Of a stretch of DNA of 64,000 nucleotides, positions 9,626 through 17,664 are shown piece after piece. Within the stretch, counting starts at the first letter, position 1. Each line of letters opens with the position of its first letter. The stretch spans positions 2,173,501 to 2,237,500 of the forward strand of contig NZ_JAUETR010000001.1 in the NCBI RefSeq assembly GCF_032484785.1, written 5' to 3'. The translations under genes were made by a program, and so were the position numbers. The notes under the pieces are model-generated. The model searched no databases. It worked only from the letters and a program-made list of their open reading frames with translations, and was not told the origin of the DNA. The stretch comes from Bradyrhizobium sp. SZCCHNS1050. GTDB lineage: Bacteria > Pseudomonadota > Alphaproteobacteria > Rhizobiales > Xanthobacteraceae.

Positions 9626-10546
9626 ATGACGCCACACAGCGATGCCCCGCGCGACGACGGCCAGTCCGCGGCCGAGACCGATTTCCTCGACCAGCTGGGC
9701 CAGCGGGTGCGGCGGATGCGCGGCCTCGCCGGCATGTCGCGCAAGGTGCTGGCCGAGGTCTCCGGGATTTCCGAGCGCTACATCGCCCAGCTCGAGAGCG
9801 GCAAGGGCAATGTCTCGATCGTGCTGCTGCGCCGCATCGCCAACGCGATCAACGCGCCGCTCGACGACATCATCCCCGGCGGCGAGCCATCGCCGGACTG
9901 GCCGGTCATTCGCGATCTCCTGAAGAAGGCGAGCCCGAGCCAGATCGCCGAGGTCAAGGAGCTGCTTGCCGGGGGCGCATCGGCGCCGCTGCGGCGTTCG
10001 TTCTCAGGCATTGCGCTGATCGGCCTGCGCGGTGCCGGCAAGTCGACGCTCGGCAAGATGCTGGCGGAGCGGATCGGCTGGAGCTTCGTCGAGCTGAACA
10101 AGGAGATCGAGCGGCAGAACGGGCTTTCGGTTGCCGAGATCATCGCGCTCTACGGCCAGGAAGGCTTTCGCCGCATGGAGCAGGCCGCCCTGGTGCAACT
10201 GCTCGCGCGCAAGGAGCCGATGGTGCTGGCGACCGGCGGCGGCATCGTCTCCGAGCCGGTCACCTTCGACCTGATCCTGACCTCGTTCTACACGATCTGG
10301 CTCAAGGCCGAGCCGGAGGAGCACATGGGGCGCGTGCGTAAGCAGGGCGACCTCCGCCCGATGGCCGACGACCGCTCGGCGATGGCCGAGCTGCGCAACA
10401 TCCTGGCGAGCCGCGAGCCGCTGTACGCGAGGGCCAATGCGGTGGTCGATACGGCGGGACTGTCGGTCGAAGCGGCGGCCGCACGGCTGGGCGAAGCCGT
10501 GAAGCCGGTGCTGACTGGCGACGCCCGGATGTTCGCGCGGGCGTGA
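9626..10546 (+). CDS. boxR: BoxR/BzdR-type regulator: XRE helix-turn-helix fused to shikimate-kinase-like domain
   Basis: A 306-residue transcriptional regulator. An XRE-type helix-turn-helix spans about residues 28-82 (MSRKVLAEVSGISERYIAQL). A shikimate-kinase-like domain follows, with the P-loop GLRGAGKST (about 132-140) and LATGGGIV. In Azoarcus BzdR and BoxR this fused domain senses benzoyl-CoA and the protein represses the degradation genes. Here it is divergent from benzoate-CoA ligase, which supports the same role. The intact P-loop leaves open whether it still binds ATP. The next gene lies 132 bases downstream. Confidence 0.92.
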   Translation: MTPHSDAPRDDGQSAAETDFLDQLGQRVRRMRGLAGMSRKVLAEVSGISERYIAQLESGKGNVSIVLLRRIANAINAPLDDIIPGGEPSPDWPVIRDLLKKASPSQIAEVKELLAGGASAPLRRSFSGIALIGLRGAGKSTLGKMLAERIGWSFVELNKEIERQNGLSVAEIIALYGQEGFRRMEQAALVQLLARKEPMVLATGGGIVSEPVTFDLILTSFYTIWLKAEPEEHMGRVRKQGDLRPMADDRSAMAELRNILASREPLYARANAVVDTAGLSVEAAAARLGEAVKPVLTGDARMFARA

Positions 10547-10678
10547 GACGTCGTGCGACTTCGATCGCGCCGCAAGCGTCCGGTACGCATTAACCACCAC
10601 CCACATTTCAATACCGGCGAGACTCGCCACACACCCTCCGATTGATTAATCAATCGTTAAGTCACTGGAGGACGTGGG

Positions 10679-11032
10679 ATGCAAAATCGTCGTCGCGAGG
10701 CTCGCCAGCGCGTCTACTATGGCGGCGTGCTGACCTTCAATTCAGGCTGCTCGACGCTGGCCTGCGTCGTGCGCAATTTCAACCACCGCGGCGTCAAGGT
10801 CGAGCTCGAGGGCAGCGTGCTGCTGCCGGACCGCGTCGAGATCAGCATCGAACGGCGCGGATGGTCACGACCGGCGCAGATGGTGTGGCGCGACGGCGCG
10901 GGCGCCGGCCTCGCCTTCCTTCACGACGATGGCGAGGTGATCGATCTCGAAACGGCGCGCGCCTTGCGCCTGCAGGAGCGCGCCAACAGGCAGCTCAAAT
11001 CGCGCCTTGAGCAATTGCTCTCGGGGCACTGA
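10679..11032 (+). CDS. PilZ-domain protein
   Basis: A 117-residue single-domain protein. The N-terminal RRREARQR matches the arginine-rich half of the PilZ c-di-GMP motif. The second half (usually D/NxSxxG) appears as NFNHRG, without the serine, so nucleotide binding may be altered. A GGAGGACGTGG stretch precedes the ATG. It ends three bases before the next gene's start, which implies co-translation. A regulatory role through c-di-GMP is the family expectation only. Confidence 0.75.
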   Translation: MQNRRREARQRVYYGGVLTFNSGCSTLACVVRNFNHRGVKVELEGSVLLPDRVEISIERRGWSRPAQMVWRDGAGAGLAFLHDDGEVIDLETARALRLQERANRQLKSRLEQLLSGH

Positions 11033-11035
11033 GCA

Positions 11036-11290
11036 ATGTCCGAATCCTCGCAAGAGCACGATGACTGGCTGATCGCCTCCGATGCGCCGCCGCCGGTCGC
11101 GGCGCGCGCCGCCGAGCGCCCGCGATCGCACTGGCTCCGGCGCGTCACGCTGCTGCTCGCCGCCCAATATGTCATCGTGCTGGTGATCGGCGTCGCGGCG
11201 GCCTCGACCGTGCGCGCATTCGTGCTGCCGGAAGTCACCGGTCGCTTCGAGGCGCTTGCAGCGGCGCTCAAGCGAACGCCGCTGCCTTGA
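11036..11290 (+). CDS. Small single-pass membrane protein, unknown
   Basis: 84 residues with an acidic N-terminus, one hydrophobic segment at about residues 38-60 ([20 protein letters not shown]), and a short C-terminal tail. It starts three bases after the PilZ stop, so the two are probably one transcript. I do not recognise the family. It converges on the histidine-rich gene, with only 12 bases between stop codons. Confidence 0.6.
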   Translation: MSESSQEHDDWLIASDAPPPVAARAAERPRSHWLRRVTLLLAAQYVIVLVIGVAAASTVRAFVLPEVTGRFEALAAALKRTPLP

Positions 11291-11302
11291 GTTCTGAGCT
11301 GG

Positions 11303-11797
11303 TCACTCGATCTCCCGCAGCTCCGCATAGGTCAGCGGCTTGAGGCTGGCGCCATCGAAATAGACGAAGCGCAGGCGGCGGCGGCGGGAGATGAAGTTCG
11401 ACGGCAGCGGATCGTAGCGGAAGGTGACGCCACCGAGATGCGGCGTCAGGCTGCCGACGTCCGTCAGCGCGTCGATCTCGACGCGCAGCAGCTTGAGGCT
11501 CGTGCCGTCGCGCAGGATCTCGAACGGGACCCGCGCCAGCCGCAGGAAGCTGGTCGGATCCGGCGCGGCGATGAAGCCGTCGACGAAGGCGGCTTCGACC
11601 TTGTCGAGATCCGGCTCGACCACCGCGGCAGGCTTGGCGCCCTCAGGCTGATGCGGCGTCTGCCATTGCACCGGCGAACGGTGGCCGTGCGGATGGTTGT
11701 GGCCGGGGCCATGCGTCGGATGGTCGTGATGATGGTCGTGGCCATGATCGTGGTGATGATCATGATGATGGCCGTGATGGTGGTGATGATGACGCAT
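11303..11797 (-). CDS. Histidine-rich protein co-transcribed with guanidine hydrolase, candidate nickel-handling partner
   Basis: A 164-residue protein. The first 39 residues contain about 23 histidines, starting MRHHHHHHGHHHD and continuing in HDHHHDH runs. From about residue 55 there is a compact, non-repetitive domain of unknown family, with a RRRRLRFVYFD stretch. The ATG is eight bases after the gdmH stop, and its ribosome site (GAGGT) overlaps that stop, so translation is coupled. His-rich tails occur in nickel chaperones such as UreE, HypB and SlyD. Because GdmH enzymes need nickel, metal storage or delivery is the natural inference. An alternative is general metal buffering. Confidence 0.8.
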   Translation of the reverse strand: MRHHHHHHGHHHDHHHDHGHDHHHDHPTHGPGHNHPHGHRSPVQWQTPHQPEGAKPAAVVEPDLDKVEAAFVDGFIAAPDPTSFLRLARVPFEILRDGTSLKLLRVEIDALTDVGSLTPHLGGVTFRYDPLPSNFISRRRRLRFVYFDGASLKPLTYAELREIE

Positions 11798-11805
11798 CGC
11801 GGACC

Positions 11806-13011
11806 TCAGTAGCTGACCGGCTTGTTGATGATATGCTTGTGGCTGCCAAGCTTGCCGTGGGCGACCATCGAGCCGAGCGCCTCGACGACGACGCGGACGC
11901 CGATCAGCGCGGTAATGTCGGAGGTGTCGTAGGGCGGCGAGACCTCGACCACTTCGAGCCCGCACAGGCCCTCGGCGGCGACGAGACCCAACAGCTTGAG
12001 CGCCTCGCGCGGCAGGAAGCCGCCGGGCTCCGGCCAGCCGGTGCCGGGCACGAAGCCGCAATCGATGGAGTCGACGTCGAACGAGATGTAGACCGCGTCG
12101 GCATCCTTCCAGGCCAGCTCGAGCGCGATCTCGGCGGTCTTCTCAAGGCCGATCTTCTCGATGTCGGCGATGGTCAGCACGTTGGTGTTGCGCTTGCGCG
12201 CGACCTCGACGCCCTCGCGCGGCACCTGCCAGCCGCCGATGCCGAGCTGCACCAGATTGGTCGGCGACACGTTCGGCAGGTTGGTCGCCCAATACCATGG
12301 CGTGGTGTGCATGCGCTCGTCGAGATCCTTCTCCTGGATGTCGATGTGGCGGTCGAAATGGATGATGCCGATCCTCTTGTCGGTGCACTGCGCGATGCCG
12401 CGCACGCAGGGAAAGCCGATCGAGTGATCGCCGCCGAGCATGATCGGCAGCGCGCCGGACGAGAACACATGCGCGACGCCGCGGCTGATCTGGTCAAAGC
12501 TCTTTTCCAGATTGGCGGGAATCGTGAAGACGTCGCCGGCATCGCACAAGGTCATCTGCTCGCGCAGGTCGACGCCCAGCTCGTAGTTGTAGGGCGTGTA
12601 GAGCGCGGAGATGCGGCGGATGCCCTGCGGCCCGAAGCGGGTGCCGGGCCGATAGGTGGTGCCGGAATCGAAGGGGATGCCGATCACCGCAGCGTCGTAT
12701 TTGCCGACGTCGCGGACGTTCTCGACATACGGCGCCTTCATGAAGGTGTTGATGCCGGCGAAATGCGGCAGCTCGCCGCGGGCGAAGGTCGGGATGTCGC
12801 GGTCCGTCAGCGTGTCGGCGCCGGGCAGGCCCATGTCGAGCGCCCATTGTCGCTCCTTGCGCCAGCCGTTGGTCGGCAGCTTGCCCTCGGCCTCCAGCGC
12901 CTGCCAGCCTTGCGTGGCCATCTTGTCGAAGTCCGGATGGTGACGGCGCATGCACCGGCGCTGCGAGTGCAATCCGGCGCGGCGCGACCGGCGCATGAAT
13001 GGGAATGACAT
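11806..13011 (-). CDS. gdmH: Nickel-dependent guanidine hydrolase (GdmH-type, ureohydrolase superfamily)
   Basis: A 401-residue ureohydrolase-fold enzyme expected to split guanidine into urea and ammonia. GGDHSIGFP (about 188) and HFDRHIDIQ (about 217) provide metal ligands; in arginases and agmatinases the second motif is normally HxDAHxD, and the Arg variant followed by DLDERMHTTPW is what I recall for cyanobacterial GdmH. SFDVDSIDCGFVPGTGWPEPGG is split by the family between metal and substrate residues. The 60-residue N-terminal extension also fits GdmH rather than agmatinase. The start at 13011 has an AAGGAGAG ribosome site. It is last but one in a guanidine-riboswitch operon. Automated pipelines would probably call it agmatinase. 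Confidence 0.88.
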   Translation of the reverse strand: MSFPFMRRSRRAGLHSQRRCMRRHHPDFDKMATQGWQALEAEGKLPTNGWRKERQWALDMGLPGADTLTDRDIPTFARGELPHFAGINTFMKAPYVENVRDVGKYDAAVIGIPFDSGTTYRPGTRFGPQGIRRISALYTPYNYELGVDLREQMTLCDAGDVFTIPANLEKSFDQISRGVAHVFSSGALPIMLGGDHSIGFPCVRGIAQCTDKRIGIIHFDRHIDIQEKDLDERMHTTPWYWATNLPNVSPTNLVQLGIGGWQVPREGVEVARKRNTNVLTIADIEKIGLEKTAEIALELAWKDADAVYISFDVDSIDCGFVPGTGWPEPGGFLPREALKLLGLVAAEGLCGLEVVEVSPPYDTSDITALIGVRVVVEALGSMVAHGKLGSHKHIINKPVSY

Positions 13012-13052
13012 GGGAGACTCTCCTTCGTTTCTTTCGACGTTTCTTGAACTGA

Positions 13053-13826
13053 CTATTGCGTCGCCTGCAGGCTGGCGCGGATGAATCCGAGCACGGGCAC
13101 GGCGCTGTCGCGGGTGAGATCGAGATCGTAGGTGATGCGCGCGCCGAACCGCTCCGGCGCCTGCGGATCCTTGCGCGGACGGTCGAGCGCGATCAGCCGC
13201 GTTGCGAGCCCGAACGCCTCCTTGATGTCGTGGGTGACCATCACGATGGTCATGTTGTGCTGGCGCCACAGCGGCTTGATCAGCGCATGCATCTGGGCGC
13301 GGGTGCCGGGATCGAGCGCGCCGAAGGGCTCATCGAGCAGCAGCACGCGCGGCTGCTTCGCCAGGGCCTGCGCGATAGCCAGGCGCTGCTGCATGCCGCC
13401 GGACAACGCGCTTGGGTATTTGTCGCGATGCTCGGCCAGGCCGACGGCCTCGATCAGCGCGAGGCTCTTCTCCATCGCCGCCTTGCGCGCCGATCCGAAC
13501 AGCCGCGCCGTGAACGGGCTGCCGGCAAGCTCGTAGCCGAGCAGCACATTGCCGAGCACGGTCAGATGCGGGAACACCGAGTAGCGCTGGAACACGATGC
13601 CGCGGTCCGGTCCGGGCTCGGCCGGAAACGGCCGGCCGTCGAGCAGCACCGCGCCCTGGCTCGGCCTCTCCTGGCCGAGGACCAGGCGCAGGAAGGTGCT
13701 CTTGCCTGCGCCGGACGGGCCGACGATCGACAGGAACGTGCCGGAGGCGATCTCGAGATTGATGCGCTCGAGCACGACCTGGTTGCCGTATTCGACCCAG
13801 ACGTTGCGGAAGGAGAGCGTGCTCAT
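13053..13826 (-). CDS. ABC transporter ATP-binding protein (nitrate/taurine-type), guanidine importer
   Basis: A 257-residue ATPase with Walker A GPSGAGKST, signature LSGGMQQRLAIAQAL, Walker B VLLLDEPFGALD and the switch histidine in MVTHDIKEA. Its closest type is the SsuB/TauB/NrtD family of the inner-membrane importer. The ATG at 13826 overlaps the permease stop (TGATG), so translation is coupled. With the permease, the binding protein and the riboswitch upstream it forms a probable guanidine uptake system. A short upstream in-frame extension was not used, because it overlaps the permease gene. Confidence 0.9.
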   Translation of the reverse strand: MSTLSFRNVWVEYGNQVVLERINLEIASGTFLSIVGPSGAGKSTFLRLVLGQERPSQGAVLLDGRPFPAEPGPDRGIVFQRYSVFPHLTVLGNVLLGYELAGSPFTARLFGSARKAAMEKSLALIEAVGLAEHRDKYPSALSGGMQQRLAIAQALAKQPRVLLLDEPFGALDPGTRAQMHALIKPLWRQHNMTIVMVTHDIKEAFGLATRLIALDRPRKDPQAPERFGARITYDLDLTRDSAVPVLGFIRASLQATQ

Positions 13827-14647
13827 CAGCGGCTCCCTCGCGCATATGCCCACGGAAAGGCGTGCCGTCCGAACCAGACCAGCGCGTAGTCGAGGATGTA
13901 GGCAAGCAACGTGATCCAGACGACGTAGGGCAGGATCACATCCATCGAGAGATAGCGGCGGACCAGGAAGATGCGGTAGCCGAGTCCGACATCGGAGGCG
14001 ATCGCCTCGGCCGAGATCAGGAACAGGAAGGCGGGCCCGATCATGAGCCGCAGCCCCTGGATCAGGCGTGGCATGATTTGCGGCAGCACCACCCGGATCG
14101 CGACCTGCCAGGTCGAGGCGCCCAGGGTCTGCGCCTTGATCAGCTGCTCGCGCGGCATGTTCTGCACCTCGAGCGAGAGGTCGCGCACCAGGGTCGGCGT
14201 GACGCCGATGATGATCAGCACCACCTTGGACAGCTCACCGAGGCCGAACACGATGAACAGAACCGGCAGCACCGCCATCGGCGGGATCATCGACAGAACC
14301 GCAATCAGCGTGCCGAAGCCGGCGCCGGCCACCGGCAGCAATCCGATGGCGAGTCCGAGCACGAGACCGATGGCGGCGGAAATGCCGAGGCCGAGCGCGA
14401 GGCGCTGCAGGCTCGCCGACGTGTCGGACCACAGCACGTAGTCGCCGGAGCGGCGATCCGGCTCGGTCGCGAGCCGCTTGGAGGTCGCGACCATCTCGGA
14501 GACCGGCGGCAGCAGCTTGTCGTCGGGATTGTCCGCGCGCCGCTGCGCCGATCCGACCACGTAGATCAGCGCGATCAGCAGGAACGGCAACAGGGCCAGC
14601 AACAGCCGGCTGCCCCGGTTCGGAACGACGTTCATGGCACGCGGCAT
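13826..14647 (-). CDS. ABC transporter permease (nitrate/taurine-type), guanidine importer
   Basis: About 273 residues with six hydrophobic spans. The cytoplasmic EAA loop is visible as AQTLGASTWQVAIRVVLPQI, followed by MPRLIQGLRL. It belongs to the SsuC/TauC/NrtB permease class. The ATG at 14647 follows a GAGGGAG ribosome site; a TTG sits one codon earlier. It overlaps the ATPase start by one base. The substrate is assigned from the riboswitch and hydrolase in the same operon. Confidence 0.9.
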   Translation of the reverse strand: MPRAMNVVPNRGSRLLLALLPFLLIALIYVVGSAQRRADNPDDKLLPPVSEMVATSKRLATEPDRRSGDYVLWSDTSASLQRLALGLGISAAIGLVLGLAIGLLPVAGAGFGTLIAVLSMIPPMAVLPVLFIVFGLGELSKVVLIIIGVTPTLVRDLSLEVQNMPREQLIKAQTLGASTWQVAIRVVLPQIMPRLIQGLRLMIGPAFLFLISAEAIASDVGLGYRIFLVRRYLSMDVILPYVVWITLLAYILDYALVWFGRHAFPWAYARGSR

Positions 14648-14663
14648 CAACAGGCTCCCTCAA

Positions 14664-14773
14664 TCCTCATGGTGAGGGGCGCGTCAGCGCCGTCTCGAAC
14701 CATGAGGCCCCGATGTGGGCCTCATCCTTCGAGATGCTTGCGCTCGCGCAAGCTCTTCAGGATGAGGGGTGGC
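14664..14773. repeat. Palindromic intergenic repeat (family B)
   Basis: Contains CCTCATGGTGAGG at one end and CATCCTTCGAG...CAGGATGAGG at the other, with an inner GCTTGCGCTCGCGCAAGC hairpin. It fills the spacer between the binding-protein and permease genes. In such operons a hairpin at this position often lowers downstream expression relative to the binding protein, which would be sensible here. Confidence 0.75.
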
Positions 14774-14797
14774 ACCGGCGGCGGTCCAGGAAGCGGA

Positions 14798-15868
14798 TCA
14801 GAGCTTCCCTTCGGCCGCCATCTTCATGAAGGTCGGATCGAAGCGCAGCTTGACATTGCTGGCCGCGCCCAGCGCCTTCGTCGGCGTGGAGATGCCGACC
14901 GCGTCCTTCGACTTCACGTTCTCGCCGAGCAGGTTGTGATCGAAGCAGAAGGTGCGCACGAGATCCATGATCTTGGGCAATTCCGGTCCGGTCACGAAGG
15001 CGAGCGCGTCCTTCGGCTCGTAGTACATGAACGTCGTCTTGAGCTGGGTCTCGAAGCCGGCGAGATCGGTGCCCGACAGCTTGGCCATCGCCTCGCGCGC
15101 GGCCTTGCCCTTCTCGCTCTGGTCCTTCATCAGCGCGATGGTCTCGTACCAGATGCCGACCAGCGCCTTGCCGAGCTCCGGATTGTCCTTGAGCGTCGCG
15201 CTGTTGACGACCAGGAGATCCTCGATCTCGCCTGGGATCTTGCTGGAATCGAACACCAGCGTTGCCCCCGGCTCGGCCTTCACCTCCAGCAGTTGCGGAT
15301 TCCAGGTGACCACGGCCGTCGTGTCCGGCGACTTCGCGGCGGCGACGATGTCGGCGTCCGAGGTGTTGACGGTCTTGATGTTCTTCTCGGACAGTTTCGC
15401 GGTCTCGAGGCCGCGCGCCAGCAGATAGTGCGACACCGAGAGCTCGACGAGGTTGACCTTCTGGCCCTTGATGTCGGCCATGGTCTTGCCCTTCTTCAGC
15501 ACGACACCGTCATTGCCGTTGGAGTAGTCGCCCATGATGATGGCCGACGTGTCGACGCCGCCGGCAGCGGGGATGGTCAGCGCATCCATGTTGGTGACGG
15601 TGACGCCGTCGAACTTGCCGGCGGTGTACTGGTTGATCGACTCGACGTAGTCGTTGATCTGCGTGATCTTGATCGAGATGCCGTATTTGTCCGCCCACTT
15701 CTTGACGATGCCGGACTCGGCCGCATAGGGCCACGGCATCCAGCCGACATAGATCGTCCAGGCGATGTTGAATTCCTTCTTCTTCTCAGCTGACGCGGAT
15801 GACAGCGATGCGGTCGCCAGCGTCGATGCAGCGAGCAGTGCAACAAACAGATTTCGCGCTTTTCCCAT
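14798..15868 (-). CDS. Periplasmic substrate-binding protein of the guanidine ABC importer
   Basis: A 356-residue secreted protein of the NMT1/SsuA/TauA class. A signal peptide runs to about residue 28 (LLAASTLATASLSSASA), and the mature part begins EKKKEFNIAWTIYVGWMPW. The start at 15868 follows GAGGGAC; the longer frame upstream overlaps the leader RNA. It is the first gene of the operon and directly follows the guanidine-I riboswitch. Pipelines tend to name this family a putative urea, nitrate or taurine binding protein. The riboswitch makes guanidine the better guess. Confidence 0.88.
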   Translation of the reverse strand: MGKARNLFVALLAASTLATASLSSASAEKKKEFNIAWTIYVGWMPWPYAAESGIVKKWADKYGISIKITQINDYVESINQYTAGKFDGVTVTNMDALTIPAAGGVDTSAIIMGDYSNGNDGVVLKKGKTMADIKGQKVNLVELSVSHYLLARGLETAKLSEKNIKTVNTSDADIVAAAKSPDTTAVVTWNPQLLEVKAEPGATLVFDSSKIPGEIEDLLVVNSATLKDNPELGKALVGIWYETIALMKDQSEKGKAAREAMAKLSGTDLAGFETQLKTTFMYYEPKDALAFVTGPELPKIMDLVRTFCFDHNLLGENVKSKDAVGISTPTKALGAASNVKLRFDPTFMKMAAEGKL

Positions 15869-15939
15869 GTCCAGTCCCTCATCGGTTTTCTGACCGCGGA
15901 CTGGCATGAAGAACCTCGTGCCTGCCAAGCGCGGCCACT

Positions 15940-16036
15940 GAGGTCTCCCGGGTTTTTATCCCGCCGTGCACCAGGGCTCTCCCCTGGCGGCTGCTCTCGG
16001 ACCAGCATTCTCGATGGAGAACCGGAACCCTAGCTG
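15940..16036 (-). ncRNA. Guanidine-I (ykkC) riboswitch aptamer
   Basis: The minus strand 5' of the binding-protein gene contains, in order and spacing, the hallmark conserved segments of the ykkC class: CTAGGGTTCCGGT (16021-16033), CTGGTCCGAGAG (15994-16005), a CCAGGG...CCCTGG hairpin (about 15972-15987), and ACGGCGGGATAAAAACCCGG then GAGA (15944-15967). In this class guanidine binding turns expression on. The 72-base stretch between aptamer and ATG holds the expression platform; no strong terminator with a U-run is evident, so control may act on translation. It makes the whole downstream operon a guanidine-response unit. Confidence 0.93.
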
Positions 16037-16265
16037 CCAACTCTGAGCAACGAGGGGAGCAATCCGCGTGCCAGGGAAAAATGCTTGCGATTCAACGGAA
16101 CCAGCGGCACGCTGTGCTCAAAAATTCGGCACACAGAATTCTTCTTGGGCGAGGTGGCGCGTCAGCCGACGCCGGCCATGCAACGACAGCATGAACCGTC
16201 CGGTGCACGGGGGGCGACATCATCAGGCAGGCCCGTCAGTCGCAGTGGCTTGGAGTCTCGTTGAT

Positions 16266-16601
16266 ATGATCAGGTCTTCCGGGATCGCATTGGCAACCAT
16301 TCTGGCTCTCAGCCTCGCCGCCGAGGCAGCCTTCGCGCAGAGCGCGCCCGCTCCCGATGCGCCGGCGCAACCTGCTCCCGCCGCGAGCCCCACCCCGACA
16401 GCCACTCCGGCACCAGCCGCCTCGGCCGAGAAACCTGGCGACGCCAAGCCGGCCAGCGAGGCGGCCGCGCCGAAGAAGAAGCGGACGAGGACCAGCACGC
16501 GCAAGGAAGTCGAGGACTCCCTGCGCAGCGGCACGGTGCCGTCGCGCTATCGCAGCCGGGTGCCGAAGGAGTACCAGAAGTACATCCCGTTCCGTCGCTG
16601 A
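16266..16601 (+). CDS. Secreted alanine/proline-rich small protein, unknown
   Basis: 111 residues with a clear signal peptide (GIALATILALSLAAEAAFA, cleaved near residue 25). A low-complexity Ala/Pro/Thr segment and a basic C-terminal part (KKKRTRTSTRKEVEDSLRS, ending YIPFRR) follow. The ATG at 16266 is chosen because it starts the signal peptide; in-frame codons upstream are unlike protein. It may be a periplasmic or cell-wall-associated peptide. No family recognised. Confidence 0.6.
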   Translation: MIRSSGIALATILALSLAAEAAFAQSAPAPDAPAQPAPAASPTPTATPAPAASAEKPGDAKPASEAAAPKKKRTRTSTRKEVEDSLRSGTVPSRYRSRVPKEYQKYIPFRR

Positions 16602-16604
16602 GGT

Positions 16605-16757
16605 CTAGAGTGGCGGTGTCATTTTCACGATGACTCCGACGATCAGCATGAAGGCGAGACACAGCCCCGTCTCAAGGTCGGAATGAACAGACCAGAAGCC
16701 GCGCAGGCCGGCCACGGCTTTCTGCGGTGATTCGATTCGGATACGAGGTGCACGCAT
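16605..16757 (-). CDS. Possible 50-residue membrane peptide
   Basis: Reads MRAPRIRIESPQKAV and ends with one hydrophobic span (LCLAFMLIVGVIVKM). An AGAGG ribosome site lies nine bases before the ATG. It converges on the preceding small gene, with three bases between the stops. An FNR/FixK-type box (16893-16906) lies 136 bases upstream in the correct direction. The product is not recognised, and such short frames can be chance, but start signal, promoter box and membrane span agree. Confidence 0.45.
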   Translation of the reverse strand: MRAPRIRIESPQKAVAGLRGFWSVHSDLETGLCLAFMLIVGVIVKMTPPL

Positions 16758-16892
16758 TTGTTCAACCTCTGATAAAAGGAAAAACAAACTACTACCCTGG
16801 AAAAATAGTCCCGTCCAAGCCGCGCCTCAATGCGAAAAATCAGCGCATGTCGGGGCAGCTAGCAAAATCTACGCCCGACGCCCGACGCGATC

Positions 16893-16906
16893 TTGATTTG
16901 AGTCAA
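16893..16906 (-). promoter_or_regulatory. Candidate FixK/FNR box
   Basis: TTGATTTGAGTCAA fits TTGA-N6-TCAA, the dyad bound by FixK2/FNR-type oxygen regulators in rhizobia. The 187-base spacer 16758-16943 holds no other gene. The box could drive the 50-residue membrane peptide. The other neighbour (livF) ends here, so it is not a target. Confidence 0.45.
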
Positions 16907-16943
16907 TCCGCTTCCACGTCGGAATAGCCGGCAGCGCGCCGCC

Positions 16944-17651
16944 TCAAATACCCAGATAGCGGTGCTGCAGCTCCGGCTCGGCCATCAGTTGCTCCGACGT
17001 GCCATGCCACACGGTGCGGCCACGCTCGATGATGTAGTGGCGGTCGCAGATGCGGGTCAGATGCTCGACGTTCTTGTCGATCACCAGGATCGACTGCCCG
17101 CGCGATTTCAGCAGCGACAGGCAGTTCCAGATCTCCTCTCGGATCAACGGCGCCAGACCCTCGGTCGCCTCGTCGAGAATGAGGAGTTTCGGGTTGGTCA
17201 TCAGCGCCCGGCCGATCGCCAGCATCTGCTGCTCGCCGCCGGAGAGCTGGTTGCCCATGTTGCTGCCGCGTTCGGCGAGCCGCGGAAACAAGGCGTGGAT
17301 CTTGTCGAGCGTCCAGGGATCGGACGCGCCGAGCCGGTTGGCCGAGGCCGCCACGAGATTCTCGGTGACGGTCAGATTCGGAAAGATCTGCCGTCCCTCC
17401 GGCACCAGGCCGATGCCGAGCTGAGCGATCCTGTAGGACGGCAGCTTTCGTGTCTCCTGACCGCTGAAGCGGATCAGGCCGGCGCGCGCCTGGGTCAGAC
17501 CCATGATCGAGCGGATCGTGGTGGTCTTGCCCATGCCGTTGCGGCCCATCAGCGAGACCATCTCGCCGGGACGGATCGCCAACGACAGGCCGAACAAGAC
17601 CTGGCTCAGGCCGTAACAGGTCTCGATGCCGTCGACCTCGAGCAGCATGGC
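16944..17651 (-). CDS. livF: Branched-chain-amino-acid-type ABC transporter ATPase LivF
   Basis: About 235 residues with Walker A GRNGMGKTT, signature LSGGEQQMLAIGRAL and Walker B LLILDEATEGL. The ATEGLAPLI stretch is diagnostic of LivF-type ATPases. The start at 17651 has a GGGGA ribosome site; an ATG at 17672, overlapping the livG stop, is the alternative. It is last in a five-gene operon (binding protein, LivH, LivM, LivG, LivF). Nearby CYP199A and ferredoxin suggest aromatic acids rather than amino acids as substrate. Confidence 0.9.
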   Translation of the reverse strand, partial: AMLLEVDGIETCYGLSQVLFGLSLAIRPGEMVSLMGRNGMGKTTTIRSIMGLTQARAGLIRFSGQETRKLPSYRIAQLGIGLVPEGRQIFPNLTVTENLVAASANRLGASDPWTLDKIHALFPRLAERGSNMGNQLSGGEQQMLAIGRALMTNPKLLILDEATEGLAPLIREEIWNCLSLLKSRGQSILVIDKNVEHLTRICDRHYIIERGRTVWHGTSEQLMAEPELQHRYLGI

Positions 17652-17664
17652 GCTTGTCCCCAGA

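Noticed and set aside
11806..13269. Longer hydrolase start, and the name agmatinase
   Set aside because: The extension overlaps the ATPase gene and lacks a ribosome site as good as that at 13011. HFDRH, the long N-terminus and the guanidine riboswitch favour guanidine hydrolase.
13862..15793. A 643-codon open frame on the plus strand
   Set aside because: Antisense to the guanidine permease and binding protein; no family features.
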